A stretch of 64,000 nt of DNA. Source: Rotaria socialis. Lineage: Eukaryota; Rotifera; Eurotatoria; Philodinida; Philodinidae. A program made the position numbers and the translations under genes. The stretch's first letter is position 1. Each line of letters begins with the position of its first letter. Below are positions 37,201 to 49,286 of the stretch, piece by piece. The DNA lies in NCBI GenBank assembly GCA_905331475.1, contig CAJNYU010002281.1, positions 1 to 64,000 on the forward strand. Direction: 5' to 3'. The notes beneath the pieces were generated by a model that saw only the letters and a program-made list of their open reading frames with translations, did not search any database and had not been told where the DNA came from.

Positions 37201-40200
37201 ATCATCATACACTCTTGCTATATATGTTTGAGTTCAATGAAGCATGATTCTTAATTTATGTCAAAGTATATTTTTGAGAAAATAGAATTCTTCCCCTTTC
37301 TCTGTCATACTATGTCAGATGGACAGGATCGATAAAGCTCGCAAACATCAGCATTATCAATATAGGCATGAATAGTCACAACGAGAAGAGCGAATAAATT
37401 GTGTTTCATATTTTAACCTTGTAGGGATTCTGCAGAAAACGTTTCCTTTAAAAAACCTTTGCTTCAGTAGCCATCAAAGATATATTTTTAATCAGTTCAT
37501 CTTGCCGAATGATTATTAAGAAATTGCATTTGACTATCAAATTCTATCGAACGGCTAGAGAAAAAATTAATAGACCTGCTATGAGCTTCATGTTAGATTT
37601 AAAGCAAAAAATATGTAGTCGCTTAGTCAAGCGTTCGACAAGATTCACTTGTCATATGCAGAAACAACAGAAAAATTTTAAAAAAAGCTTTTGTATATAG
37701 AAACTAGCGTATTTAATGCGAGATTGCTGGATTAAAGATGCACGAATGACAACCCGTAAATTATTATTGTTGGTCATGTTTGATCTATCAATCTTGTACT
37801 CAATAGTATACTTCTTATATTCATAGCTTTTGTTTTTCATTTTTTTCTGATGTTTCTAAAGATGATACATGAATTGTTGTCGATCGCTTGAATAAACCAG
37901 TAAATATTTTTTTTGCTTAGAATCTATCATGATACTTGAAACAGTTCGATATTTCTTGTGCTCTACAGAATTACTAATTAGTTTTGAACGGCAGACTCAC
38001 TTGAGGGATATAGATAAGAGATGAAAATGCGAATTCAAATGGAACATTTTTCTCCAAAAACCTACCCGGTGGGCCATACATGATGAAACCCCGATTGGGC
38101 TTGATTAAATCTCGATCGAACTTTGTGCCACTGTTGATGTTTTCTTCCGAGAAACTTTGATTTATACTATTTATAAGATCATCGATCGTTTCAATTTGTT
38201 TTTGTAGATTTTCTCGTATTGGTTCAAATTTTTGCATAGCTAGTCTGTGTTCCTGAATCAACTCCGTCGTAGAAAATGTTTCATACTCCTCTCTCCTGGC
38301 CTCAGCGGATCTTTGTGTAGTAGACTGAGGATTAAGTCTTAAATTTCGAATCGCATCATCGTGGCGATAATACTCATCTAGTTTTTCATTCAGTTGAATG
38401 CTTAATTCTTGTTTTTTGCCCATCAATGTGTTTCGTTCTGTTGATAAACTCTTTGATATTGATTTCCATACCTTTTTGTTTATGGTTAGATCTTCTTCGA
38501 CCATGGTTAGTGGTAGAAAAAATAATTTCATTTGATCGAATAGACCATCGTCAGCGAAACCTTCACGGCGCATCTCATCAAACGATAATTGAACACATTC
38601 AGCATCTAATTTAGCTGGAGATTGAACTCCCGCTTTTGAAAATTCTCTGAACAATACATAATGAAAGTACAATGTGATCTGGTGAATATACGCCCGTAGT
38701 TCAGATACAGATTCTGCAAACAAAAAATGAAAAACCAAAAATGAATATGGAAAGGATAAGTCGAAAATTGTTATCAGACGAAATTTTCATATTCTAATCA
38801 TTTAATCGTATCGAGCAAAAACAAAACGGTCATTTTGGATCGAATCAATCTTTTCACAAAACAATGTCGGTGCATTGAGGCACTTATAAAACTCGCTCAA
38901 AAGAGTTGGGGCAACGTTTTCTCTTCGTATTAAATTATTGATAATGAACAGGCCTTTTGATAAAAAAATTCGAAAACTACTTACAATGGAGGTGTTTGTA
39001 CTGTCCCTCACGAAAACCGCTCATATTGGTATCAAATGAAAGGTCTCATTGCCAAACTAACAGGGTTAAAATATTAGCGGTCCATGGCTTGCCTAGAGGG
39101 AGATATTCGATTTTTCAGTGAATTTTCTCTGNCATGGCTTGCCTAGAGGGAGAGATTCGATTTTTCAGGGAATTTTCTCTGCAGGACCCGGTTTCCCAGC
39201 AAAGTCATATTCTCGAATTTGCACGTGAAATTTTGTATGCTTGAAAGTCTTAATGAGACTAGCTTACGGAAAAAAATTCAGAAGTTTTAGACAAACTATA
39301 TACGAGATGTGAATCTCTCAAAATATTGGCGATTTTCGATAGAAGTTGTACATTTTGAGAGATTTATATATCGTATATAGTTTGTCCGAAACTTCTGAAT
39401 TTTTTTCCGTAAGCTAGTCTCATTAAGACTTTCAAGCATACAAAATTTCAGGTGCAAATTCGAGAATATGACTTTGCTGGGAAACCGGGTCCTGCAGAGA
39501 AAATTCACTGAAAAATCGAATATCTCCCTCTAGGCAAGCCATGGACCGCTAATATTTTAACCCTGTTAGTTTGGCAATGAGACCTTTCATTTGATACCAA
39601 TATGAGCGGTTTTCGTGGGGGACAGTACAAACACCTCCATTGTTAGTGCCAACATTACCGTCAGAACAAGAAAAATTCAAAAGTCTCATATTATTCTTAG
39701 ATTCTACTCACGAATATCAGTGCTTGACTTAGTTTTGCTTTCCTTGCCCGATGTTTTGATATCACTGGCCATTTGCTTTTCTCGATCGACATACGATTTT
39801 AGAATCTTTCTTCCATTCAATGGCAACTCCTTCAATTGATCCCATTCGGTAAATTTCAAATTGGCAAGATGATCATAAGTAAAAAGATGATCAGCACGTA
39901 AAGCTTTGGTCCAGTCTTGAGTCATACCATTGTTTTCTTTTTCACAAACATCTGCAACAAAACATTGTAAAGATACAGTTCTCGGCCGATCAATACTCAT
40001 TGGTCTTTGTGCATCATCTTGATTCGTACTCCTAATGTCATCTGCAAATTCGAATACATAGAAAAGTTTTGTATCAGGCGTCAATTTCCATTTGTGCGGA
40101 AACGTGTTTTCAATAGGGACCAGATTCAATTCAAATAGTCCATGAAGATGATCGAAGTACCACGTATCAAACTCGTCAACCAATACGATTGGATCAACTA

Positions 40201-43200
40201 ATGGAAATTTTGTTAATTCACGTCCAGCATCAATCGTGCCACCACGAATGTTCAGTTGAGTACGAATAAACACATCCAATGTGGAGCCAGAAAGTATCGG
40301 TCCTCCCACAAGATAATTGGATGATATTGAACTATTTGTCAGATCCAATCTAAAGTAAATAATAGTACGAAAATTATTGCTTATTAATACTGCTATTGAA
40401 CACAATCCCTCCCCTGCTTGCATTTATTTGAAATGCTTAGAACTTCAACAAAACGAAACTTGATTAAAGAGATATTTTGTCCAACTTTGCATATAATCAA
40501 TATAACTTCAAAACTTCAGTTTTTGATTTCTCTCTCCTAGTCTATGGCAGAAAATAAGTGGTCGAATTTTAATTTCAAAGAACAATTCATTTCATGGATG
40601 GTCCTCTTGTTTTCAAAATAGACGAAATTTTGTGAAACTCATTTTCAGCCTGGCGAACGCAATCACTTTTTGTCAACAATTACTTCACATTCTCTCATAT
40701 GTTGAAGAAAATTCTATTCATGGATAAACACAGTTTTTAATTCAAATGCGTTAATGTTGCAAGATGAGCACGGTGGCCAAAAAGCAACGGTTAATGTTTT
40801 TAAAAAGTTGTGACCTTTTTAGATCTATCTTAAATGGCCTTTCGTCTCTAATTTTATATAAACCTGATTTAGTATTAAGTCGTGAGAATCATATTCAAAT
40901 TATTGTTCCGCATGCGCTAGCCTGAAGATGAACGGCTTGCAAGTGACGATTTCATCTACGTATAAACTCAAGAGTATCATGCTACATATTCATAGGTAAT
41001 CAACAGTATGACGTGAAGAAAACTTCATGAATTTTCTAAACAATCACGAATGAATAACTAATATTCTTAACCCCAATGTTTTCGATACATATGGGACGTT
41101 ATCGTCAATAATATGCACTTGTATCAAGTTAAAAAAAGTATATTTTCTTAATTGAGAAAATAAGTAAAGAAAAATCGTCTTGCATCAGTTAATGGAGGCA
41201 CTCATAGTGTCAGCAATCGTTCTTAAAAAACCCTACTCATTTCGAAAGCAAAAGGGGGTAAGTAGAAAATAAGCTGTTGTTTGTAAATTATAAAAATTTT
41301 GAAATTTCGCTTTGTGGTATACTTTCGTTTTCTTAAAATATAACGTTTCACATGATAAACAAATGAAAAACAAAACACAAGCATTCGTTATGCCTAACCT
41401 CTTATATTAAACATACTTGCCCAGGAGATTCAATCCGACCAGTGGATCCGATCGTTTCCGGCATCGGATCCTATGGATTCCGTTAAGTTCCGCAAAATTT
41501 CGACCCGGAAATCGTCGGAATTCAACGAAACCGATCGGTTCTGATCGATTCCGACGTACCCTGATTCTCCTGGGTTTCTATAGACAGTTTAATCATAAAC
41601 AGCGCAGTCTTACATGTTGACTAAGAAAAAAACGTGTTCATAACTTGGTCGTTTATGACCATATAACGTAGCCGAAAACAGTGCTTTTCAGTATTTAATA
41701 TTGGTCTCTATCAACTCTTTACACTGGAAGACTAGCACTTCGATGAAAAATCTTGAAATCGGATTATTATCTCATTTTTCAGCATTTTGCATCTTAACAC
41801 AAAAAGAAATCATACAACGAACATAACAATAATGTTATCATCCACATATGTTCGTTCCGTTCCGTTCTTTACATATATATTTTCTTCTGAATAGCGTTCT
41901 GTTTTTATTTCGTCCTGCCAAGTATTTTTCCCAGTGTGTTCTCTCGGTTTTTTTCTAGGGTGTAATAACTCTATATTTTTGTGTGACTCACATATATTTT
42001 CGAAGAAAATGGTGAGGGTAAGTTTTAAAGTGACTATTTGCGGCTCCTGACCCCCTCATCCTCGATCTTCATTACAGGCAAGATAATTAACCGTTCCCAC
42101 CTCCCTAATGAAAGATTGGTCTAATTGAGGTTCTACCTCTCTCTTTGGCATGATAGAAAACAGAGAAAAGCAAGTCATACGCATTACACACACTAGAAAC
42201 CAGTGTATTAGTCAGTTATAGAGAATTATAACCCGGCCCCCTCCCGTCATCCCCATTACAGACCTGAACAAGCAGGATTATAAAATGCATATTTATACCC
42301 GCCTTATTTGCCATTTAATCCAATGCTTATAATAATCAAAAAATAAAAACGAAAGGGTGAGTAGCAACAATGAGAAAAACGAAAAATATAGAAATACAAA
42401 AGACAGCGTTTGTTGACAGTCGATCAGCAAGTGAAAAGAACTTTCGTCTTTTACAGATTTTGTCTTTTGTGTATTTTGTGCTAGTATAACGATGCTAAAA
42501 ATTGATGTGTGAATTTCACATTTTAGCCCCGAATGGGGCTGTTCTAACAAGCTTTTCCAACTGTAGTGTGCTATTTGTTGGTATATTATGCCTTTCTCCT
42601 AACATCTGACATAAATAGATCAGTTCTTTCTATGAAAGGCTGCCTAATTAAAGACGGTTTAAATCAGAATTAAGGAAATGAGATAGATTTAAACTTAATA
42701 AAAACAGCATCTTGTACATAATCATGTACATAAAATCTAACAAATACACACATTTTTCTAGGGTTTAAAATTCCCTATCAAACTGTATAATATGAGTTGG
42801 TCTTCAAATGAACATTGCCGAAAATCGGTGATTTATTCGAAAAATTGCTGGTTTTGACTGCGCAACTCGATCACAAGCAATGAGATTTTCATAAATGTTT
42901 CCTTCTCAACATCGAAAATTGTTATTTTTACCATAGGAGTTTCTATGGATTGATTTCTGCTTTAGATAAAAAGTCAAAAGGTTGAAATTTCCATTTATAT
43001 CCCATTGTCCCAATCACCATGATCACTCTCTTAATTCTAACGCTGGCATCAGAAACGAAACAGCTCAGATTTTTTCCAACTCATCGCTGTACTGTATGGC
43101 TCGAACCAACTTCAGATACGAATGTCTTGATATCAGTTACAGTACCTCACATACGGATTCACCCTTGCTCCACTTGTAATTTTTGTGAAACACGATTTGG

Positions 43201-45260
43201 CATTGAGTATTGATATATACGAAGAAAAATAAGCCTGTCTACCCTATTTCGGCACAAAAGTTGACACACAGAGAATCGAGTATTTTTGTGTTTCGATCTA
43301 TAGAATTTTAGTTTTCGAACATTGATGATGCCAATTTTACAACATGGCATTATAGATCTTCTAAACAGCATCAGTAATGATATTTGAAGTTTATAGTGAG
43401 AAACTTTACTCATGCTTTGTCCTACAGGCTGAAATAGATATCTGTTCACAAAAGAGCAGAAGCGATCGACGTTTGTACGCCACTGAAACAGAACATTTAA
43501 ACACGCTTAAATTCATTAATATTCATTGGAATATACGATTTCAACACCTGAAATGTATCACTACCATTATTTTTTATTTGACTAAGTACATTTATCGTCA
43601 CTTTTGATGGTTTAAAAAAGTTTTCAACATAAAAATCTTAATGTATTTGAATTTCAATCATTTGAAATAATATTTTCATGATTTCTAGCGGTTCTGAGAG
43701 ATTTTCGACAAGTTTTTCTTTAGTTCGTAAAACCAATTTGATATCAGTAGCTAGATTCCTTGGCCATAGCGTAACAAGTGTTTTCAATCTGTTTCACAAC
43801 TTACTCTCGTAAGGTTTATGTGGAAGCTTTGTTAATACAAAACAACATCAAATAAATTCTGCGAACGAACAATCGTAGAAACAAGAAACGCATTACGTGG
43901 CATATGCAAAATTCCTCTACATTTTCGTATATTTTTTGCCAGTGTCTCAGATCTTGCTGATAGTCGAGCTCATGGGTATCAATGAATGTGTCAAATAGGA
44001 GTTTTACAGATAACACAATCAAGTTAGATGGTGAAATGTTAATCTTCGATATGAATAGATAGTTCGATTAGCGCATATCAAACGAATCCAAAAGAAAAAC
44101 AACAGCATCAACAATAAGCACGAACAAGGTGACCAGTTTTTTTTTGCTAAGAGCTTTTCTACATTCCCATGTAAAAAATCGATTATAATGCCACTGTTTT
44201 ATTTTGATTATAATCCGACTTTTCATTCTTATAGACAAGATTTCGTTTGATTTTAGTCTTTTTAATCTATCCAAATGAATTATTAAAATTAAATCGATTG
44301 CAACTGACTATTAGAAGTTGATTTCAATTGATTCAAGTTTTTTAACTGATTAAAATCAGATTAAAATAGTGACAGGATAATCAATTTTTAATATGATGTT
44401 GACATTCTTCAAAGCGATGAAGTAATCACAGAAAAAAGACAATGCTTCTTGCTCGTACCTGTCTGTCTGCTCATTATCTTCTTTCCAGAATTTTTTGAGC
44501 ATCGTGATTTATCTCTGATGAACTCATGATTCTTTGATCGGCAGTCTACATTAGAATTCTAGAAATTTCGCTTCTCCTAGCACATATCTTTCTCTGCTTC
44601 TCAGAAATAAACGATGGAGAAAACATTGGAATTAATCTACCCGATCAAAAATAGCATGTCAATTGTTTAGATATATGATTTTAAAATGATGAATTATTTT
44701 CCCGATCATCTGCAACTGAAGATTCAAATAAAAACCACAACTTACATAGTTTTAGTTGGTGTCTGATGAATTGGACATAACAAAAAGTTCTGAATGAATT
44801 GGAAAACGATCGTTGGGTTCTTTTTCAGCAGAATTTGACACAAAGCTTTTGGCAAAGGTTCAGTAGCATTGAACGCTGTGGACACTTGCGCAGGTGATCC
44901 TGTTGTTTGATTTGAGATTGTTGAAGTAGTCGTGGATGTATTATTTGTTCTAGCTCTTCGCATTTCTTGTGTACGTTTATGAACATAGTCACCCAAGATT
45001 GCTTGGCAGGCGAGTTCCAAATACTGTCCTAGGACGCATTTATTCAAAAGTGCAAGATTTTCTGCATCATTCATGATAGGAAATTTATCGGTCAGTAATT
45101 TGACTTTTTCCTCTGCATTGTAACGTTGAGTGTCGGTCAGTTCATCGTCCCTGATATTTGCATAAGCAGAACGAACTGCTTCAAGGCGTACACGATCGAT
45201 CGTTTGGATTGATTCGGTGACATTAAAATAAGCAAATACTGATGAACGATTTTCTGTCAT
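31263..45260 (-). CDS. Five-exon AAA+ ATPase with C-terminal Cys/His cluster (1186 aa)
   Basis: Minus-strand exons: 45260-44746, 40349-39712, 38713-38066, 37164-36672, 32529-31263. Junction phases (2, 1, 1, 2) match throughout, donors are GTAAGT, GTGAGT, GTAGGT and GTGAGT, and the total is exactly 1187 codons including stop. The junction of exons 3 and 4 restores a perfect Walker A, GPPGTGKS (598-605). Walker B is CVSIDEID (Asp661, Glu662), sensor 1 is FCATN (Asn705), candidate arginine fingers are Arg716/717, and a sensor-2-like FSGAALR ends at 765, so one complete AAA module is present. An unassigned N-terminal region (1-400) and a charged helical segment (about 480-590) precede it. The C-terminal part has CVQC (1053-1056), CVHH (1070-1073), CC (1132-1133) and GCKRGTH (1146-1151), a likely zinc site. 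The substrate is unknown. TTTCAG at 45288-45283 suggests a 5' UTR intron. Extra small exons in the long introns cannot be excluded. Confidence 0.85.
32530..36671 (-). other. Intron 4 of the AAA+ gene
   Basis: A 4142-base intron between the sensor-2 region and the C-terminal exon. It contains the hAT-like element at 35672-36516. The rest (32530-35671) is AT-rich, without coding sequence or repeat that I can recognise. Confidence 0.6.
35672..36516. mobile_element. hAT-like non-autonomous element with GGTTC arrays
   Basis: The 11-base terminal inverted repeats are perfect: CAGAGAGCGAA at the left and TTCGCTCTCTG at the right. The flanking 8-mers CTACACAC (35664-35671) and CTACGCAC (36517-36524) agree at 7 of 8 positions, as expected for an old hAT target-site duplication. 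Both subterminal regions (about 35682-35840 and 36310-36500) are arrays of GGTTC/GTTCGGTTCG units with spacers. The middle, 450 bases, is unique and non-coding. Arg/Pro/Asn/Thr-repeat reading frames here are artefacts. Confidence 0.8.
38984..39643. repeat. 660-bp near-perfect palindrome, with an N and a local duplication
   Basis: The ends CAATGGAGGTGTTTGTACTG and CAGTACAAACACCTCCATTG are exact reverse complements, and pairing continues inwards (for example GCAGGACCCGGTTTCCCAGC facing GCTGGGAAACCGGGTCCTGC) to a centre near 39340. On the left arm a segment of about 47 bases (CATGGCTTGCCTAGAGGGAG onwards) occurs twice in a row, separated by the N at 39132. It lies in intron 2 of the AAA+ gene. 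It is probably a foldback transposon. The arms are similar enough to suggest a fairly recent origin. Confidence 0.85.
40350..44745 (-). other. Intron 1 of the AAA+ gene
   Basis: A 4396-base intron holding the MITE at 41420-41574. No further exon with family resemblance was seen; the phase-2 ends on both sides join directly to give an Ile codon. Confidence 0.55.
41420..41574. mobile_element. 155-bp MITE
   Basis: The ends CCCAGGAGATTCA and TGATTCTCCTGGG are inverted repeats with one mismatch, and the interior also partly pairs (GATCCGATCG, CGATCGG, CGATTCC). It is the longer relative of the 94-bp element at 24892-24985. Confidence 0.7.
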
Positions 45261-45285
45261 TTTTCTTATAAAAATACACAATCTG

Positions 45286-46942
45286 AAATAAAAAAAAAGT
45301 ACATAAACTACTACAACTGTGTTAATGCTACCGCTTTTGTCTATATAAGCAATTCCGATTGAGAATTGATAAACGTTGGTTTGGAAACGGAAAGAATCAG
45401 CGATCACTTTCTTGTTTTCACAAACTATATATGCAGAGTATGTGCTATGAGTGTAATTGAAAGTGAGGTATACTTTTGAGTTCGCCCTGTGAGTACATTT
45501 TGTAACAGTGTAGTTATCGAGCAGTCCGAGCATGGACGTTCGCACAAATCCCGTCTCACTGAATTGAGGTAATCTTAATTGAGGGTGTTACTTGATTTCT
45601 GTGGGGCATACAAGTCTTGGCATTAGTGCACACGCTGAGATCGGAGGTTTGGTGGGTTCATTAAAGTCTTTCTGAGTGATGAACCGTCCCATCAATCGGT
45701 GGACGTAACAGAAGAGGAAAACATCACATATGCATCGGCTCAAATGCACAGACCTATTACCAATTGCATATTAAAACACCCACTTACCAAGTTAGTCAAA
45801 GCAAAACTTCCAACTCAACTAAAGAGAACAGTGTATTATGAAAAAGTTGTCAGTTAAACACTATCCTTTTAGATATTATAGAAAAGATTATTTAACATCT
45901 AACATTATAATGATATTGAGAGTTCAACAGCGAAATTTGAGTCAGGATTTTAGCTTCACAAAGTCTATGACAGATATATTGAAAAATGAAAAACAATTAA
46001 TAATCGATATAATTATTCTTTGAGCTTCTGAAGAGAAAAACTCTAAAACATGATTAAACAGTCTGACATAAACATACACAGTCAGCTTTTCTGTTTTATC
46101 AGTTTTTGTTTTGGTTATGAATAGGATTATTATATCAAAATTTTTCACCCAAGTCTAAGATATTGTAATGCTTCTGGTCGAGTGTGTTGTATACATATTC
46201 TTTGATCTTCACTTACTATTTCTTCTCATCTTATGTATTGTCCTTATTTTTCTCTCGATACTTCGTACATTCCGTTGTACTTTGATCCTATTGCATTTCT
46301 TCTATTTTCTGTCCTTATCTTCATTTTCATTTATGTTCTCTTCTTCTACCCAGGTCGAGCAATCATATTGTAAGATCTGATAAGATCTTGTATGTGCTTC
46401 ATAAGATCTTGTATGTGCTTCATAAGATCTTGTGTCAAATTTTTCGATCTGGGTATCAAACGAATTCCGTATATAAGCATGTGCTTTCTATGTAACCGAT
46501 GCGATAATATGATATGAGGAAACATAAGAAAGCGTAATTCCAGCTATGCTAGCAATTTTTCCATAAAGAATCGACACAGACATTTCCAAGGTTATCAAAA
46601 AAGAATCACCCTCTTAGCATAAGGTCCTATTTACGTAAAATATCAAAAAAGGGATAGGTAAATCCGGGATTCAGTAACTTCGTCGATGTATTACTGGATT
46701 TTCGCTAGTGTCGAACGTCCTATTGGCGAGAATCCGAATGTCGAAGTTTCGGTAACCCGTAAATCCATGGAAAACGTACCATTTTTACATCAACTTTCTT
46801 AGCATCGAATGAAACTTGCTGGGTTTGTAGAGCTCAGTGAGTTAATCATTTTGGTAATGAATGATTACAAGTATGAATAAGGGTTATGACTAAAAATCCG
46901 CAAAATACAATTTTCTGAATTTCGGGAAAATCATGTTGAAAC
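45286..46942. other. Intergenic stretch upstream of the AAA+ gene
   Basis: This should contain the promoter and a non-coding first exon of the minus-strand AAA+ gene, but I see no decisive promoter element. There is a short tandem repeat at 46381-46433. No coding sequence was recognised. Confidence 0.4.
46381..46433 (+). repeat. Tandem repeat, 21-bp unit
   Basis: The unit TAAGATCTTGTATGTGCTTCA occurs twice in full, followed by half a unit. Confidence 0.85.
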
Positions 46943-48102
46943 TAGAGATGCACCAATTCCAATTGTTGGCTCGGAATTGGCGGGATTGGATTGAGTAGGT
47001 TAAAATTGTAACGATCTATTCTAGAAGTTACAAACCCTCGAATGAAATATACCTCAAGGGCACCATCTTGTTAGTTTCTCACCCATACTATTATCCCGCT
47101 CTCTTTCTCACTACGCAAGAGTACGAGGGATTTTGTTCTTGGCTCGCGCTTAGTACCAGATGGAGTACGCAACATCACTGTTGGAATATTTATCCTACCA
47201 TCAGCATGTTAGCATAGCACCAATACGTACGCCTTATCTTATACACTTTCTTGCTTTATTGTATCTACGGTATTTCTCAAGGTCCTTACATGCTAGAAAA
47301 TAGTATATAAGGAACGAGAGAAATACAGAAGGGGACGGTTTTTGATATTGAAATAAAATATGCACTCAACATCAAGCTTAACAATATCCATAACACCAGA
47401 AATCGTTACAAAAATCCTTATGGAATTGCTGTGAATTAGTTAGAATTGGTTGAAATTGATATGAAAATTGATTGACTTGTCTACAGCTTATATTCAACTG
47501 CTAGCAATTGGTCAGAATCGGTATGAAATTGATCGGAAATTGGCTAGAATTGGTCAAAATTGCTCGAAAACCGACGTAAAATTGGTTAAAATTAGTCATA
47601 ATTGATGCCAAAGTTCACTGCTACCAACTAGCATTAATTATAATTATGGTCAGCTATACAACAAATTTGAGTTGAAGTGGTAGAAATTAGTCTATGGTTT
47701 TATTTTGTAGGATTCATAGATAAAAAGTCATTTTTGCTCAAGCGGCTCTCTATCCTTTGATACATCTATATATGACCAATTTTAAGTGAGTTTTAGAGCA
47801 ATTTTGACCAATCCTGGCCAATTTCAAATCAATTTCATACCGATTCTGACCAATTCCAACTAATTTATAGCAATTCCATAGGGATTTTAACCTACTCAAC
47901 CCAACTCGAGTCAGTTTCAGACCCATATGAATTCCTAGGATTCCATTCGAATTGTAGCCAGATGAAGCCAAGTCTAGCCAATTTCAAATTATTTCGATAT
48001 AAATTTCTAGGATTTCATACGAATTTTAGGTAACTCGAGCCAATTCTAATCAATCCCAACCAATTCCAACCAATTCTAAGAATTGGAATTGGTGCATCCC
48101 TA
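46943..48102. mobile_element. Non-autonomous hAT-like element with AATTGG arrays
   Basis: The left end TAGAGATGCACCAATTCCAA and, on the reverse strand, the right end TAGGGATGCACCAATTCCAA differ at one position. TAGRGATGCACC-type ends occur in hAT elements. Both arms contain many degenerate AATTGG units (for example GGTCAGAATCGGTATGAAAT near 47510) that pair with CCAATT-rich sequence at 47770-48090. No transposase is present. Flanking 8-mers do not match, so the target duplication is lost or never existed. Confidence 0.7.
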
Positions 48103-48723
48103 CTTTTGACATTCTTTTGGAATGTATTATCAAGAATGTTTTTTTTGCGTTTGTTGCGCGAGACACTGCGTTCTAGCAGTCTTATAATGCAATTATCAAA
48201 AACAACGTCAAATTGGATTATCGAAAAATGGGTTTTCATCAATTAGGAACACGTTTAATAAAAAAAGACGTTCTTCCAGTTTAGGAACGCGTTTGTCTTT
48301 TAACAATAAGAATGTATTACATATGAGCGAGTTATTAATACCAAAGAACTGTTTTGATTAAACGTGTTTCTTATTGATGAAAACTCGTTTTTCGACAATG
48401 CCTTTTGACGTTGCATTTTATGGTCGCATTCTAACACTGATAGAACGCAGTGTCTCACGGAACAAACGCAAAAACCATTCTTGATAATCAGAGCCCGCGG
48501 AAGTGGGAGTGTTTGTGTGTGTGTGTGGGGGGGTTGTACACCCCCTCCCCCAATAATTGAAAATTTTCAATTTTTCTCAGCTACAGGAGAAGATTTTTTG
48601 TAAGTTTTGAGCTTTTTTGCGAACTTTGTTGCAAACACCCCCTCCCCCTCCCCCTTCCCCTCCCCAATATTAGGTCCTTCTCGCGGGCTCTGTTGATAAT
48701 ACATTCCAAAAGAACATCAAAAG
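48103..48723. mobile_element. Foldback element split by a nested hAT MITE
   Basis: Without the insert at 48489-48692, the left arm (CTTTTGACATTCTTTTGGAA, then GCGTTCTAGCAGTCTTATAA) pairs with the right arm over about 165 bases at roughly 80 percent identity by eye. The right end reads TTCCAAAAGAACATCAAAAG. The element begins at the very base after the AATTGG element ends. It has no coding capacity. Confidence 0.75.
48489..48692. mobile_element. hAT MITE, 204 bp, with perfect 8-bp target duplication
   Basis: The ends CAGAGCCCGCG and CGCGGGCTCTG are exact inverted repeats. They are flanked on both sides by TTGATAAT (48481-48488 and 48693-48700), an exact 8-bp duplication, the hAT hallmark. Inside are TG-rich and C-rich low-complexity tracts. 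It interrupts the right arm of the foldback, so it is the younger element. Confidence 0.9.
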
Positions 48724-49286
48724 CGTCTTAAAAAGGCGTTCTTTGTTAGCATCTTCTTGCATCTAAAGAACGCGGTTCATTAACAAAAACATGCGTTTTT
48801 AACCATTATTTTTTATTCGTTTCTTTTCCATGGGCAGAAGATAGAGCAGATGACGCTGTAAAAAATCTAGTACACCACTACTGAGCCAAATTCGGATGGG
48901 GTTTTTTACCGCAGGACAAAGTTTGTTTAGATGTAAGAAAAATTGTACACTCATTAAATGGTTCACTTTTAAAAACTGAACTATTTGGTTTATATATGGT
49001 TCGACACAGCTGAACGCGGGCTATCAATATGTATATACATAGAACGTTTTGTTTTGCTCGGCAAATAAGGGGGAAAATACTCTCACAAAATTCGAAACTC
49101 ATCAGTTTTGGCATGATTTTCTCGAAATTCTGGAAATCGTATTTTGTCCATTTCAACTTGATTCTAGATTCAAACCTTTAATAATTTGGTACCAAAATGA
49201 TCAATTCATCGAGTTCTACAACTCCAGAAAGTTTCATTCGATTTTGAGAATATCATGTATAAAGTGGTACGTTTATCATGGATTTT
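48724..49286. other. Intergenic stretch, no gene seen
   Basis: Sequence between the transposon cluster and the duplicated block. No coding sequence, RNA gene or repeat recognised. Confidence 0.45.

Noticed and set aside
42000-44740. Short frames in intron 1 of the AAA+ gene (for example 43019-43213)
   Set aside because: No family resemblance, and the flanking exons already join in phase without them.
46381-46433. Possible CRISPR-like array
   Set aside because: Two and a half direct 21-bp units with no spacers; an ordinary tandem repeat in a eukaryotic genome.
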